Of a stretch of DNA of 64,000 nt, positions 1 to 10,600 are shown piece by piece. This DNA is from Ashinkailepas kermadecensis (Eukaryota; Arthropoda; Thecostraca; Neolepadidae), in NCBI GenBank assembly GCA_034440615.1, contig JAOTOM010004781.1, positions 62,001 through 126,000 of the forward strand, in the 5' to 3' direction. The first letter of the stretch is position 1; every line of letters begins with the position of its first letter. The notes beneath the pieces were generated by a model that searched no databases, had not been told where the DNA came from, and saw nothing but the letters and a program-made list of their open reading frames with translations. Made by a program: the position numbers and the translations under genes.

Positions 1-100
1 AGACCGGTGACGTCAGATGGCATCTGACATTTGAGGATCAATTTGGGCACGATGTAGCATCACTCCAGCCACAACTCGCTGGAGTATCCAGCCACGCTCC

Positions 101-140
101 GTAGTTTAGGGGCGCATCGACTGCAAAGGTCATATAGCTC
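101..140 (-). mobile_element. Short SINE-like repeat (tRNA-less body), partial
   Basis: A copy of the short repeat that recurs through the window. On the plus strand it reads GTTTAGGGGCGCATCGACTG followed by GGTCATATAGC, the reverse of the proposed sense strand. The simple-repeat tail is missing. The flanks both carry TCCAGCCACG, but this word also belongs to the adjacent 24-bp repeat, so it cannot be counted as a clean target-site duplication. Confidence 0.6.
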
Positions 141-200
141 CAGCCACGGGCTCATTCGCGTCCACAGCCACGGGCTCACTCGCGTCCACAGCCACGGCCA
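141..200. repeat. 24-bp tandem repeat, about 2.5 copies
   Basis: The unit CAGCCACGGGCTCACTCGCG plus TCCA recurs at positions 141, 165 and 189, a constant spacing of 24. No coding meaning is inferred for the short open frame on the minus strand. Confidence 0.8.
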
Positions 201-268
201 CGTCGCCACGGGAGATGGTCGTCGACGTAATGGCAGCCGGCCTGGATACATGTAACAGCTTCAGTCGA

Positions 269-480
269 CTCGAGATGCGGAGGTACTCAGCCAGACCGTC
301 GGGTCATGCACGTGGAGGTGCTCAGCCAGACCGTCGGGTGATGCACGTGGAGGTGCTCAGCCAGACCGTCGGGTGATGCACGTGGAGGTACTCAGCCAGA
401 CCGTCGGGTGATGCACGTGGAGGTACTCAGCCAGACCGTCGAGTGATGCACGTGGAGGTACTCCGCCAGACCGTCGGAAG
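269..480. repeat. 35-bp minisatellite, about 6 copies
   Basis: The word CCAGACCGTC recurs at 291, 326, 361, 396, 431 and about 466, so the period is 35. Each unit contains a CACGTG hexamer (in ATGCACGTGGAGG). Units differ by single substitutions, mainly GTACTC versus GTGCTC. The period is not a multiple of three, which argues against a protein repeat. Confidence 0.92.
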
Positions 481-696
481 ATAGACGCGGATAAAATGAG
501 TTCCAACAGCACTTGGCGCAGAGTGCACAACACGCCACGACACTCATCAAGCCCGTGTCGCAGTCAGCCGGCGCAAGGTGAATGGGCAGCCACCGAGTCG
601 GACTATGCTGATCGCGCGACTACCATAACCTGCCGCGGGATACCTCCAATCGCCTCTACACCACATATCGCACCTCTCCTAAAGCACTGACCCAGC

Positions 697-852
697 TTCC
701 CAACACTCACGTATCCTTCACCAGCACGCACCAGAACTATAATAGTACCAACACTCACGTGTCCTGCACCAACACGCATCCGAACTATAATAGTACCAAC
801 ACTCACGTGTCCTGCACCAACACGCACCAGAACTATAATAGTACCGACACTG
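697..852. repeat. 48-bp minisatellite, about 3.3 copies
   Basis: CAACACTCACGT starts at 701, 749 and 797, with a degenerate fourth start near 845, giving a 48-bp period. Each unit contains ACTATAATAGTAC and a CACGT(G/A) site. A short open frame on the minus strand simply reads through the array. Confidence 0.88.
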
Positions 853-1780
853 ACCACCAATCGCTCGCAATTATTTCCCGCTGCTAGGTAAAACCTTGCC
901 TCATCGCAATGCCAATGCCATCACCATGCAAGGAGAGGGCGGAGTGTGGCTCTACGCCACAACACGGTCCAACGAATCTTCTACACGTGCAATACTCGCG
1001 GCAACCGGTCCGGGCCTTCGCCACAGCAGCGATCCAGGCTGTGGTCAGTGAGCACCCAAAATACATCGCGGTGGTTATACATGACACCACCAATGCTTAA
1101 CTATCCATTACAGAATAGCCACTCATGCACGGCTGGAATTATCGGCACGTGCATCATACACCCTACACTGATACCACTCACGGAATAGCCCTGACGTCAG
1201 GTAGAATGCAGATTAATATCACCACCAATGCCCGCGCAGCACATCACAAATGTTAATATTGTCTCTCACAAATCAACTATACCTCGTGGTTGACTGGAAT
1301 CCTTGCCATATCAAACAGCACTGATCTACCTGATACCGCGCCCACCTCTCTCCCGGATGCAGTGTTCCTTCACCTGCCACGTTGGCCCAGGATTCATAGG
1401 CAATTCCCGATCTCTTTGCATGCTTCATACCTTCAATACCAACACCCTATCCCCAACATGCTCTTATAGTATGTGTTGCTCCTACAACCCCAAGAGCTGC
1501 AACTAAACGGCTCGAGTTGGTGCTCGAAATTCTCGTGATGGTTCAGCAATTACAAAGCTGATACATTCAAAACGCAATGTAAGCGCTAGACCATTGAGTT
1601 CCATGCCATTTATTACTGTTGGAGGAGCTCGAGAACCCCTTGGATGGAATATGAAAATCAACCTATAACTAGAGCAAAAGGAACCGCTACTACTTGCTCA
1701 CCATTATTTTAGTAGGTATTATATAGATATAGACATTATACCATCGCCAATTGTGATTCTCTGTTCTCACAGCCGTACTT
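853..1780. other. Unannotated unique-looking stretch
   Basis: No recognisable gene, RNA or repeat family was seen in this stretch. Short open frames are present on both strands, but none has a familiar motif, splice-like borders or a length beyond chance. Confidence 0.5.
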
Positions 1781-2040
1781 CATATTTCATTGCATCTATT
1801 TAGCCCCGATGGAACCACCCCAGCTCTTCTCATGATTGTTTTGGAACAGCACTTTGGGACTGCAAAACCCAGGCTATTGTTATTAGTCGATCTGTACCAG
1901 ACGCGCAATGGGCGACCAGTATACTATCTAGCAAGTTTTGGGGGACCTGTGTCGCTCTCCCATCCCCAGAAGCCGTGCAATATTTCACCATCGCCGCGAA
2001 GCTGCGCGAGACTCCGCCCGGAAGCGACGCGAGATCTCAC

Positions 2041-2307
2041 CACGCTGCTGCTGCTGCTGTGGCGTCGGTGGCGGCGGCGGCGGTGGCGGCGGCGGCTGCT
2101 GCTGCTGTTGTTGCTGTTGCGGCGGCGGCGGTGGCGGCTGCGACTCGGGCTCGACACTCTTAGCAGCCATGGCCTCCACGTTGGAGCGATTTCTGCGCCG
2201 CTTGCCCTCGCTGTTGGGGTGGCGACCGGGCAGGATCACGTCCTGGATCACTGCCAGACGCGCCGCGCTCGGCTCGGCCGCCGGCTTCGGCGTGCCATAG
2301 TGGTTGC
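2041..2307 (-). CDS. Candidate internal coding exon with basic cluster and polyQ/polyP tracts
   Basis: This is the only stretch in the window that looks like host coding sequence. On the minus strand the open frame reads NHYGTPKPAAEPSAARLAVI, then a basic segment GKRRRNRSNVEAMAAKS, then Pro6, Gln8, Pro10 and Gln5 tracts. It begins just after a CAG at 2310-2308 (possible acceptor) and ends at 2041 next to GTGAGAT at 2040-2034 (a good donor match). The 267-bp length is a multiple of three, so the exon would be phase-symmetric. The basic cluster could be a nuclear localisation signal, and polyQ/polyP is common in nuclear regulatory proteins. I do not recognise the family. The polypyrimidine tract before the acceptor is weak and no neighbouring exon was found. 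The Gln and Pro tracts come from CTG and GGC triplet repeats, so a chance open frame is possible. Confidence 0.45.
2042..2140. repeat. CTG/CGG-type triplet repeats inside the candidate exon
   Basis: On the plus strand (GCT)n, (GGC)n, (GCT)n and (GGC)n tracts alternate with few interruptions. On the minus strand they read as Gln and Pro runs; other frames give Ala, Gly and Cys runs. Some Gln codons are CAA, which breaks the pure triplet run. Confidence 0.85.
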
Positions 2308-2569
2308 CTGCCGACACGGGTCACGGGTCACGAGTCACGCAGCAGCCGCGGCCGACCAGAGCCGAGCGGAGGAACGCGCGTCTGTCGATAGCACTCGAGG
2401 CGCAACACACTATGTGACGTTCCGTGCATGGAGAACAGACAAGTCGGCAGGAACAATTTTTTACACCTATCACGCGACACAGCACATCGCAAGCTATGGT
2501 TTGCGCATGCTAATGGGTGTGTTATGCTTATTTCAAACCACAAAGACAGGCTACAAGATCAGATAGCAC

Positions 2570-3598
2570 AGAGCTCGTACAAATAAATTGGTGAAGTACT
2601 TCAACACGAGAAAAGATCACGCTGAAACAAAACCGACTGGCTCCACGCAGTGTCGCAGTTTCATTGTCCTCGATGTCGAGTACTGGGTGGAACTACTGGT
2701 ACCACATGCAGTCTAGATATGGCGTGCAACCAAAGGACTGGGCAGCCTGCAACCGTCGCGACTGCTAGAGTGCTGTGCTGGTGCATTGCTGCATCGTCTC
2801 ATCCGATGCGGCCCGACATGGCCTCCGGCGCCGCCGAGACATACCCATGATGGAGCATGAGAGCGGAGACTTGCGCCAGCTAGCTCCACTACCAACTACC
2901 TCGGTGGCTGGTAGAACGTTCACCACATCACAAGACAAGAGCGACGCGTACCGCGCAGCAGGACTCTCGCTATTCGACAAGCAGTGACGAACAGTGGGGA
3001 CTGGCAATTACGCTGCCTTGAGCTTTTCACGTCCTGTTCTGCCTGTGTCTGTCCATCGGATGGTGAAGTCGTAACGCGAACAGTGTTTGTCCAGCACCCT
3101 GGGATCAGCCCCTTGCAAGGGGTACTAAGCAGCAAATCGCATTGTGTTCGATCACAGCACACAGGCTACTTTGCATTGTATGCCACATGGCCCGGCTTGC
3201 CGTGCGCAGGCTATTATCACCGCCATGTTAGCCGATGAGACACAAAGCGCGGTGGGGAACCAGTCCCGATATTTGTCGTCTTCTTCATAGTCGGCAACAG
3301 GCTCAGTCGGCCTCAGGCTCATTCGCTCTTTTCAGGCTCAAGCAATGCTTAATTTGCAACGGGAATGCCTGTGTACCTCGATACACGTCGAAGAGTAGGC
3401 TCAGGTATTTGAATGCAGGATGACTCTAAGCCTCCCATGCGATATTTCTGTCGTCCCTGCCTGTACTGAATGTCCTTTTGTCATCTATATTCGGCATCTA
3501 CTATCGGTAGTCTCAAACACTAAAATCGTGCATACTATCACCCACATATTTGATGTTGCCATTAATTCAAACCTAAGCGTGGATACATGCTACTTACT
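2570..3598. other. Unannotated stretch
   Basis: No gene, repeat array or known element was recognised. The GC-rich part falls away after about 3200. Small overlapping open frames on both strands lack motifs. Confidence 0.45.
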
Positions 3599-3612
3599 AA
3601 CAGTCCTGGCGC

Positions 3613-3772
3613 GGGGACGAGTGGTCTAGGGGTAAGATGCTCGTCTCACAATCGAAAGATTGTGGGTTCGAGTCTCACCTGTCGCTACTCTTCGCCCGCG
3701 ACCAATCGGCGTGAGAGATTGGCGAAGCTATATGACTCAACGGTCGACGTGTCTTAAAACCAATAACCAACC
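3613..3772 (+). mobile_element. tRNA-derived SINE, full length, Val(CAC)-like head
   Basis: The element starts GGGGACGAGTGGTCTAGGGG and carries an A box (TGGTCTAGGGG) and a B box (GGTTCGAGTCT), the internal RNA polymerase III promoter of tRNA genes. The anticodon-loop-like CTCACAA would give CAC, but the arms pair poorly, so this is a pseudo-tRNA head. The tRNA-unrelated body follows (GCGACCAATCGGCGTGAGAG, then GCTATATGACTC) and ends in ACCAATAACCAACC. It is flanked by a perfect 14-bp duplication, AACAGTCCTGGCGC, at 3599-3612 and 3773-3786. It is a non-autonomous retroposon that would need a LINE partner. Confidence 0.92.
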
Positions 3773-3841
3773 AACAGTCCTGGCGCCCGACCTGGAGTGG
3801 CTACGTTAGGCGTCATAAGCGGATATAATACCGGTGGCGCC

Positions 3842-4555
3842 GCTCTGGTGGTGGGTTTGTGAAGGAACACCACCAGAGTGGGCTTGCTTTGATTAATGCT
3901 ATATTCCGGTTTCTAGACGAGGTGCAATTAATTTCCAATGGTCCAATTTGAAGAACATTGAAACAAGCTCTCTTACGATGTGTAGTTCGTTTTATTATCA
4001 AATCATTTCACCCTGTCACTTTGCCCTTAAAGTGAAATGTGAGCACTTGGCCATTCAACATCTTGTGATAAAAACGTGTCATACATCTTCTGTGTGGCGT
4101 CCCGACAATTTCCAATGTTCTAACTAAACGAAAATCGAACGTGCTACACATTTGTATATCATCTTGAATAATTTCCATGAAGGTTTAACCCTGCCACTTT
4201 TGCACTCAATTCATATAATTTGTGTCTCAAATTATCACACTATCACTTTATATTGTATATCAGATGTTCTACATTACCGAATTAATTTCCAATGGTCTTA
4301 AATAAACCGGCATAAAATCCGCCGCCTTCTGATGCCATACTCGACTACCTTTATAGATATCTAACCCTGTCATTTTTGCACTCAATTCCAGGATTTGTGT
4401 CTCGAATTATCGCATTGTATTCCTTTAAATTGTATATCAGATGTTCTACATTAGCGAAATAATTTCCAATGGTCTCAGATAAACTAGCATACAATCAGCT
4501 GCCTTCTGATGCCATACTCGACTACTTTTATAGATATCTAACCCCGTCACTTTTT
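3842..4555. repeat. About 177-bp satellite, 4 diverged copies
   Basis: The word TTCCAATG recurs at 3933, 4111, 4287 and 4464 (spacings 178, 176 and 177). The last two units are nearly identical and share TATCAGATGTTCTACATTA and GATGCCATACTCGACTAC; the first two are much more diverged. The unit is AT-rich, unlike most arrays in this window. An 11-bp perfect stem, CTCTGGTGGTG with CACCACCAGAG, lies at its left edge (about 3844-3880). Confidence 0.82.
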
Positions 4556-5027
4556 ACTTTTTGACATGAAGCTTTGCGACATTATTGACGTTCTGGCATG
4601 ACTCGATGCACGTCAAGCACCGACGGTTGCTGCCTAGAGGATCCATAGGGCCGCCGAGCGGTGGCACGACAAAAAGTAAAGTTCCACCCTTCAACAATAC
4701 TAAGCAACATCGGCTCTGCCGCGCCAAAATGGTGTAGGAGAAATTCACGGTTGTAGATGCATGCTTTCCCTTCAACGCCGATAAGCGTAATGTTCTTCAA
4801 CAATTTCGTGAAAATATGTTGGCTTCAACTCTAATGGTGGCGGAACTCATGCCAGGCACATCGCCTATCGTTTCAAACATGAAAATCTGCCTGTAACTTT
4901 GGCGTTGGGGCCCATTAACATTCAGGGAATAGGAATCCCGCGCCCCGCCATATTATGAATGGCGGGGCGCGGGATGTCACAATATGCGCAATGTCACCGT
5001 GAGTGGCAATAAAATTGACGTCTGAAG
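4556..5027. other. Unassigned stretch with a weak minus-strand open frame
   Basis: An open frame on the minus strand (about 4803-4582, 73 residues) starts MLKNITLIGVEGKACIYNRE. It is less repetitive than most frames here, but I recognise no family and see no splice-like borders, so no gene is called. A GC palindrome-like stretch (CCCGCGCCCCGCC, later GGCGGGGCGCGGG) lies at about 4938-4973 and could form a hairpin. Confidence 0.3.
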
Positions 5028-5040
5028 GCAAGCTAACTTT

Positions 5041-5098
5041 CGTGTGTGTGATTAGGGTTTTAGGGCGCATCGACCATGGTGGATCATTTAGCGCCCAT
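5041..5098 (-). mobile_element. Short SINE-like repeat with 13-bp TSD
   Basis: The plus strand reads ATTAGGGTTTTAGGGCGCAT, then GGATCATTTAGCGCCCAT. It is flanked by GCAAGCTAACTTT (5028-5040) and GCAAGCTAATTTT (5099-5111), a 13-bp duplication with one mismatch. The tail side is GTGTGTGTG, in keeping with the variable simple-repeat tail of the family. Confidence 0.82.
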
Positions 5099-5439
5099 GC
5101 AAGCTAATTTTCATAAATGCACTGTTTTGTACCTGTTTTCTTTGTTACCTGTTAACCTACCTGTTTTCTTTCTTTACTGGAGATCCCCCGATGTCCGCAT
5201 TAACATTGCGTCTGACGCCTAACGACAGGTGCGCTTGCTGGCCGCAGTGAACGCCGACAGTCGTGACGAACACCACAACGGATCGTCCCGCAGTGCAGAT
5301 TCGCATGCCTCGTGGACAGCTACGCAGTGATCTTGATCACCAATCAAGACATCATCGAGAAGATTGTAATAGAGAGCAAAGACCCTGTAGATCCAAGACC
5401 TTTGTAGAAACACACTTCACAGGCCGTCATCAGCGTGCA

Positions 5440-5648
5440 CCACTCGGCAACTTCAAGATGAACCTTTGGCTCTTTCAAGACGTATTGAACTGCGCTGTCG
5501 CATAGTCACTGCGCTGTCGCCAGCCTCTCACGCCGACTGATCCCAACTAGACTCGACAAACCTACCGGCTGTGGGATTCGAGCCCACGATCTTACGATAA
5601 AGACTCCAACCCCCCACCGACTGAACCACCATGACCACCAGTCGGTGA
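5440..5648 (-). mobile_element. Diverged tRNA-headed SINE, different head type
   Basis: On the minus strand a tRNA-like stretch has an A-box-like TGGTTCAGTCGG and a B-box-like GGGCTCGAATCCCAC. It is followed by the body word CGGCGTGAGAGGCTGGCGAC, the same body as the Val-like SINEs. Downstream the body decays (GCGCAGTTCAATACGTCTTG). No clear target-site duplication was found, so this is an older copy. The head differs from the Val-like one, although the two share the body. Confidence 0.6.
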
Positions 5649-6700
5649 ATTCGCACAAAGCAGTGATCCACGCAGGTCGCTCTTCGTTTACCGGTGGGAT
5701 CGGTTTGGTTTGGTAGACGTGAATCTAGGCGTATCAGCTGATGCATCGCAGGGTTGTGCGGTGGGCTCGAAGATTATTATTGGTTTCATACTGTCGATCG
5801 GCTGTACAATCTACATGCGATGAAGAGTTGGTGAACACATACAACTAGTGGAGATGAAAAGGGGAATCTATCTATTGGGCCGAGGATCTGCAAGCTAGTG
5901 TCCGCACATTTATTTCAGAGCATCACTTGCGGTGGTTTCTCATGGACCAACAAAAGTCCAGATATCTGGAATTGTTTTGCCTTAGCCAACAACCATCTGT
6001 ATGGAAATATCCGGCTCGTCAGTGCACTACTTCTTACTACAGGCGAGTCGACCAGGCGCGATAAACAAGTGGACTCGGTACGTCTTTACGCCATGTAGGT
6101 GAGTAGGTGATAGGACTGGTGCGGCTCATCTAGCGGCGTCGGACCTCTTCAGCTAAGTCGTCCAGCTGGAGCACCACCGACGACTTGAGCTGTCTGACAA
6201 CGGCTTACCTCTGGGAGCCTACAGCATGCCTGCGAGCAGCGGACAGTCGCTGAGGAACTGCTCTGCCGCCTGCCGTGGCTGCGGTGCGCGGCTCCCGCGA
6301 GACTCGCGCGGCACTGTCGGCCTCCGCCCGCGCCACGGAGACCCCCAGCACGACTTGGGAGTGATGTTCAACTTCCGCTGATGGCCTGCTCCGGCCGGCC
6401 AGAACACGACCACCATCATCCGGCTGGCAACCACCTAGTCCAGAGACTCGCCACACTCGGCACGAAGACGTCAACACTGTCTGAGAGTGGTCGCCTTGTT
6501 GCTCATGCCCTCCCCAGGCTGCGGCTGGGGCGCCGTTCGCGACGACGCCCAGCACACGGCGATGCCGCTCCTGCTGTCCAGGTGAGACCGCTGGCCTTTG
6601 GCAGATCTCTCCGCCCATGCAGCGTCCGCCGCATGACGGCCAGAGCTGAAGGTGTGGACAGCATCTTCCGCGTCGATAAGTGGTTGGTAGGCGGATTTCG
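5649..6700. other. Unannotated stretch
   Basis: No gene or element was recognised. From about 6200 the sequence becomes GC-rich and has overlapping open frames on both strands (for example 6205-6771 minus and 6381-6956 plus). These have low-complexity composition and no motif, so they are not called as genes. Confidence 0.4.
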
Positions 6701-6714
6701 CCGCCTCCTCGGAG

Positions 6715-7035
6715 AATCGCTGGTGGGCAGCAGCCACCATCACCATACCAGAAAGGTACACAGTCTTCCACAGCCCTCTGGGAATGCTATTGGTCCACAT
6801 CTGTACGTGTCAGAGAATGGCTGGTGGGCGGCAACCACCACCACCACCATACCAGAGAAGTACACCGTCTTCCACAGCCCTCCGGGAGTGCTGTTGGTCC
6901 ACACCTGTACGTGTCAGAGAGGCTACGGCGGATCGGCCGTCTCACAGGCCTGGTAGTGGGAGTGCTGTTGGTCCACACCTGTACGTGTCAGAGAGACTAC
7001 GGTGGATCGGCCGACTCACAGGCCGGGTAGCGACA
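6715..7035. repeat. Nested local duplications sharing a TACGTGTCAGAGA box
   Basis: The box TGCT(A/G)TTGGTCCACA followed by CTGTACGTGTCAGAGA occurs at about 6785, 6889 and 6965. The first interval repeats a roughly 105-bp unit containing CACCATACCAGA and TCTTCCACAGCCCTC. The second repeats a roughly 72-bp unit containing GGATCGGCCG and CTCACAGGCC. The same box therefore links two different repeat units. Confidence 0.75.
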
Positions 7036-7156
7036 CAGCAGAGAGCGGATCTGCACCCGCTCCGCCGGCGTTCTCACTCCACGGCCACCTGCAGTCAAAG
7101 GGAGAGATATGGTGGCGGGATGAGCTGGTCCAATGGCTGGAGGAGGTGGTCCGATG

Positions 7157-7311
7157 GCAGTAGCCACATGCTCGGCAGCAGGTGGTGCTATTCCGGTCCG
7201 GAACAGCAGACGACGCACGGCGCATGTGGCTACTGCCGAGCATGTGGCAGTAGCCACATGCTCGGCAGCAGGTGGTGCTATTCCGGTCCGGAACAGCAGA
7301 CGACGCACGGC
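7157..7311. repeat. 65-bp duplication with a 13-bp stem between copies
   Basis: CAGTAGCCACATGCTCGGCA through to GACGACGCACGGCGC occurs at 7157-7221 and again at about 7246-7310, 89 bp apart and nearly identical. Between them GCCGAGCATGTGG and CCACATGCTCGGC form a perfect 13-bp inverted repeat with a six-base loop. Such a hairpin could have promoted the duplication; this is an inference. Confidence 0.8.
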
Positions 7312-8170
7312 GCTCCAGCGGCTTAGGTGGCGGGGATGCGTTCTGCACACGCGTCGCGTGACCCGACCCTGCCGACCGCCGCGGGCTCTGTAGCCGACCG
7401 GGCCGCCGAAGCTGCCAGAGGGTGCCGGCACGCGCCATCGCAGCCCGACACACGAGCCACCATGTCCGTGGCTAGGTCACAGAGACGTGACCTCACTAGC
7501 CACCCGAATCGTGACCCGGACTCCGGCTGGCGACATGACCCAGCTCACTTCCGGCGCGACCAGCGGCGGCCATCAACAAAGGTGTGGTCGACGGCGGCCG
7601 GCGTGTGCCAGCATCAGCCACCTAAAACCGGCCACCAAACCTGTTATGCTAACCAGGCAATAACAAGCCGTTCCAACCGCCAGACAGTCGTTCCGGAAGG
7701 AAAGAGCGCACACGGTGCCACACGCGCCCACCCCGGACCCGCCGGTCAGCCAGCAATGCTCGCCAGGCATGCATGGACAGAGAACTCAGTCACCATGCGC
7801 GAACAGTTCGCACGTCATGGCAGTGTACTGAACTTGACTTTTCGTGGACTGGAGGGGAGGGGAGTGATGTAAAAAAACGAAGTAATGTTTAAAAAAATGT
7901 GCAAATGTATATGTATAATGCCTATTGATGAGCTATTTTCTATGACCCTTGTTTATTGTTTGATGGTGATAATGTCGGTAGTGTGTCTGCTGCCTTTACC
8001 AGTCGGCAGTGCTGCTGCCAGAAGCCATATGTGCTTTTGAAGACTCAAATCTCACTCAGCCCGTAGTAAAAAGCAAAAGTGGCACATGATGATATGAAAA
8101 GGATAAATTGAGTAAAAAACAATTGTCATTAGATGTGGGTCTACGTTGAAATTTCAGAATTTTAGGGCAC
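7312..8170. other. GC-rich then AT-rich unannotated stretch
   Basis: The part up to 7872 is GC-rich with an open frame on the plus strand (7327-7872) that has no recognised domain. It is followed by AT-rich sequence without open frames up to the start of the 58-bp array. No gene is called. Confidence 0.4.
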
Positions 8171-8171
8171 T

Positions 8172-9292
8172 GCGTCATGACCGTGTAGGTCCAGTGTCAA
8201 TATGTCAGGACCACGCGGGCCTAGTTAGTACGGCATGACCGTGTAGGTCCAGTGTCAATATGTCAGGACCACGCGGACCTAGTTAGTACGGCATGACCGT
8301 GTAGGTCCAGTGTCAATATGTCAGGACCACGCGGACCTAGTTAGTATGGCATGACCGTGTAGGTCCAGTGTCAATATGTCAGGACCACGCGGACCTAGTT
8401 AGTACGGCATGACCGTGTAGGTCCAGTGTCAATATGTCAGGACCACGCGGACCTAGTTAGTACGGCATGGCCGTGTAGGTCCAGTGTCAATATGTCAGGA
8501 CCACGCGGGCCTAGTTAGTACGGCATGACCGTGTAGGTCCAGTGTCAATATGTCAGGACCACGCGGGCCTAGTTAGTACGGCATGACCGTGTAGGTCCAG
8601 TGTCAATAGGTCAGGACCACGCCGGCCTAGTTAGTACGGCATGACCGTGTAGGTCCAGTGTCAATATGTCAGGACCACGCGGACCTAGTTAGTACGACAT
8701 GACCGTGTAGGTCCAGTGTCAATATGTCAGGACCACGCGGACCTAGTTAGTACGGCATGACCGTGTAGGTCCAGTGTCAATATGTCAGGACCACGCGGGC
8801 CTAGTTAGTACGGCATGACCGTGCAGGTCCAGTGTCAATATGTCAGGACCACGCGGGCCTAGTTAGTACGGCATGACCGTGTAGGTCCAGTGTCAATATG
8901 TCAGGACCACGCGGGCCTAGTTAGTACGGCATGACCGTGTAGGTCCAGTGTCAATATGTCAGGACCACGCGGGCCTAGTTAGTACGGCATGACCGTGTAG
9001 GTCCAGTGTCAATATGTCAGGACCACGCGGGCCTAGTTAGTACGGCATGACCGTGTAGGTCCAGTGTCAATATGTCAGGACCACGCGGGCCTAGTTAGTA
9101 CGGCATGACCGTGTAGGTCCAGTGTCAATATTTCAGGACCACGCGGACCTAGTTAGTACGGCATGGCCGTGTGGGTCCAGTGTCAATATGTCAGGACCAC
9201 GCGGACCTAGTTAGTACGGCATGGCCGTGTAGGTCCAGTGTCAATATGTCAGGACCACGCGGACCTAGTTAGTACGGCATGGCCGTGTGTGC
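8172..9292. repeat. 58-bp minisatellite, about 19 copies
   Basis: The unit GCATGACCGTGTAGGTCCAG, TGTCAATATGTCAGGACCAC, GCGGGCCTAGTTAGTACG repeats with a strict 58-bp spacing (for example 8234 and 8292). Copies differ by a few substitutions (GCGGGCC versus GCGGACC; GACCGTG versus GGCCGTG). All frames are closed. GGTCC and GGACC words within the unit give it internal dyad symmetry. A decayed edge runs to about 9380 (GTCATGCAGGTCCAGTTAGC). Confidence 0.96.
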
Positions 9293-9517
9293 CCGGTTAA
9301 TGGCATGATCATTCAGGTTCAGTTAATAGTGGCATTGTCATGCAGGTCCAGTTAGCACGTCGTGGCCATACGGGTCCAGCTAGTCCACCTCAAACCAGGC
9401 TAGAGCATCGATGTCCAATTTATCACTGGCGAATATTGACATTGGCATACCACTTGGCATACGCAGATCTTACGTCGACGGTTACCCACACAGTGGGCAC
9501 ACAAGTTCACGGATCCA

Positions 9518-9647
9518 GTGCACACACACTGGACTTCAGTGAGGCCGGTGATTCTCGGGAGATCCAGGGTGAGTCCGAATCCAGTGGGCACACATAGGAC
9601 TTCAGTGAGCCCGGTGAGTCTCGGGAGGTCCAGGGCGACTCCGAATA
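9518..9647. repeat. 66-bp repeat, 2 copies
   Basis: GGACTTCAGTGAG starts at 9531 and 9597. The two units share CTCGGGAG, TCCAGGG and CTCCGAAT-type words with a few differences. Confidence 0.8.
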
Positions 9648-10021
9648 GATAGGCAAATAGTCGCAGTAACCCTATAGTAGAACATCATTGATCACGCCTG
9701 CTCGGTTGACTGCTGACGGCGATATAACAGCTGACCTAAGCAGACGACGCGGGTTGACGGTGGTCCGACCTACTGGGTGGCCGGGTCACGGCTACAGTAC
9801 AGGTCACGCTGTCGGTGACATCACGGTGTTACTCGTCACCATCGCACGGACCACCATGTGGTACCAGCTGTGGCATGACTACCGCACCTTCGTAAACTCC
9901 ACTCTCCAGCAGGTTTCCTGACCGCTCCAAGTCCTTGAACTCGGCTAATGACAGGAACGTGTAGTCGACTCCAGCAACCTGCAAACGGGGCGGCGGCGGC
10001 GTTACAATGTCAGTGGAAGAC

Positions 10022-10600
10022 GCTGGGAGCGGGGCAGTCTGGAGTGGGTGCGGGGCAGTCTGGAGTGGGTGCGGGGCAGTCTGGGGTGGGTGCGGGGCAG
10101 TCTGGGGTGGGTGCGGGGCAGTCTGGGGTTGGTGCGGGGAAGTCTGTAGTGGGTGCGGGGCAGTCTGGGATGGGTGCGGGGCAGTCTGGAGTGGGTGCGG
10201 GGCAGTCTGGAGTGGGTGCGGGGCAGTCTGGGGTGGGTGCGGGGCAGTCTGGGGTGGGTGCGGGGCAGTCTGGAGTGGGTGCGGGGCAGTCTGGGGTGGG
10301 TGCGGGGCAGTCTGGGGTGGGTGCGGGGCAGTCTGGGGTGGGTGCGGGGCAGTCTGGGGTGGGTGCGGGGCAGTCTGGAGTGGGTGCGGGGCAGTCTGGA
10401 GTGGGTGCGGGGCAGTCTGGGGTGGGTGCGGGGCAGTCTGGGGTGGGTGCGGGGCAGTCTGGGGTGGGTGCGGGGCAGTCTGTGGTGGGTGCGGGGCAGT
10501 CTGGGGTGGGTGCGGGGCAGTCTGGAGTGGGTGCGGGGCAGTCTGGAGTGGGTGCGGGGCAGTCTGGAGTGGGTGCGGGGCAGTCTGGAGTGGGTGCCAT
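10022..10600. repeat. 21-bp G-rich minisatellite, about 27 copies
   Basis: The unit GGTGCGGGGCAGTCTGGAGT G repeats almost without change. Because 21 is divisible by three, five frames stay open and give heptapeptide strings such as GAGQSGV (plus) or PAPTPDC (minus). These are by-products of the array. The dense GGGG and GGG runs on the plus strand make it prone to form G-quadruplexes. Confidence 0.96.

Noticed and set aside
3613..3690. Functional tRNA-Val(CAC) gene
   Set aside because: The A and B boxes are good but the acceptor and anticodon stems pair poorly. The sequence continues directly into a SINE body with TSDs; the same holds for the copies at 46104, 51855 and 60243.
4554..4803. Small minus-strand protein MLKNITLIGVEGKACIYNRE
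   Set aside because: Seventy-three residues without a known motif, next to a satellite. A protein search could change this; it is kept only as an unassigned stretch.
8172..9292. CRISPR-like array (regular 58-bp repeats with partial dyad symmetry)
   Set aside because: The whole 58-bp unit is repeated, with no unique spacers. The setting is eukaryotic.
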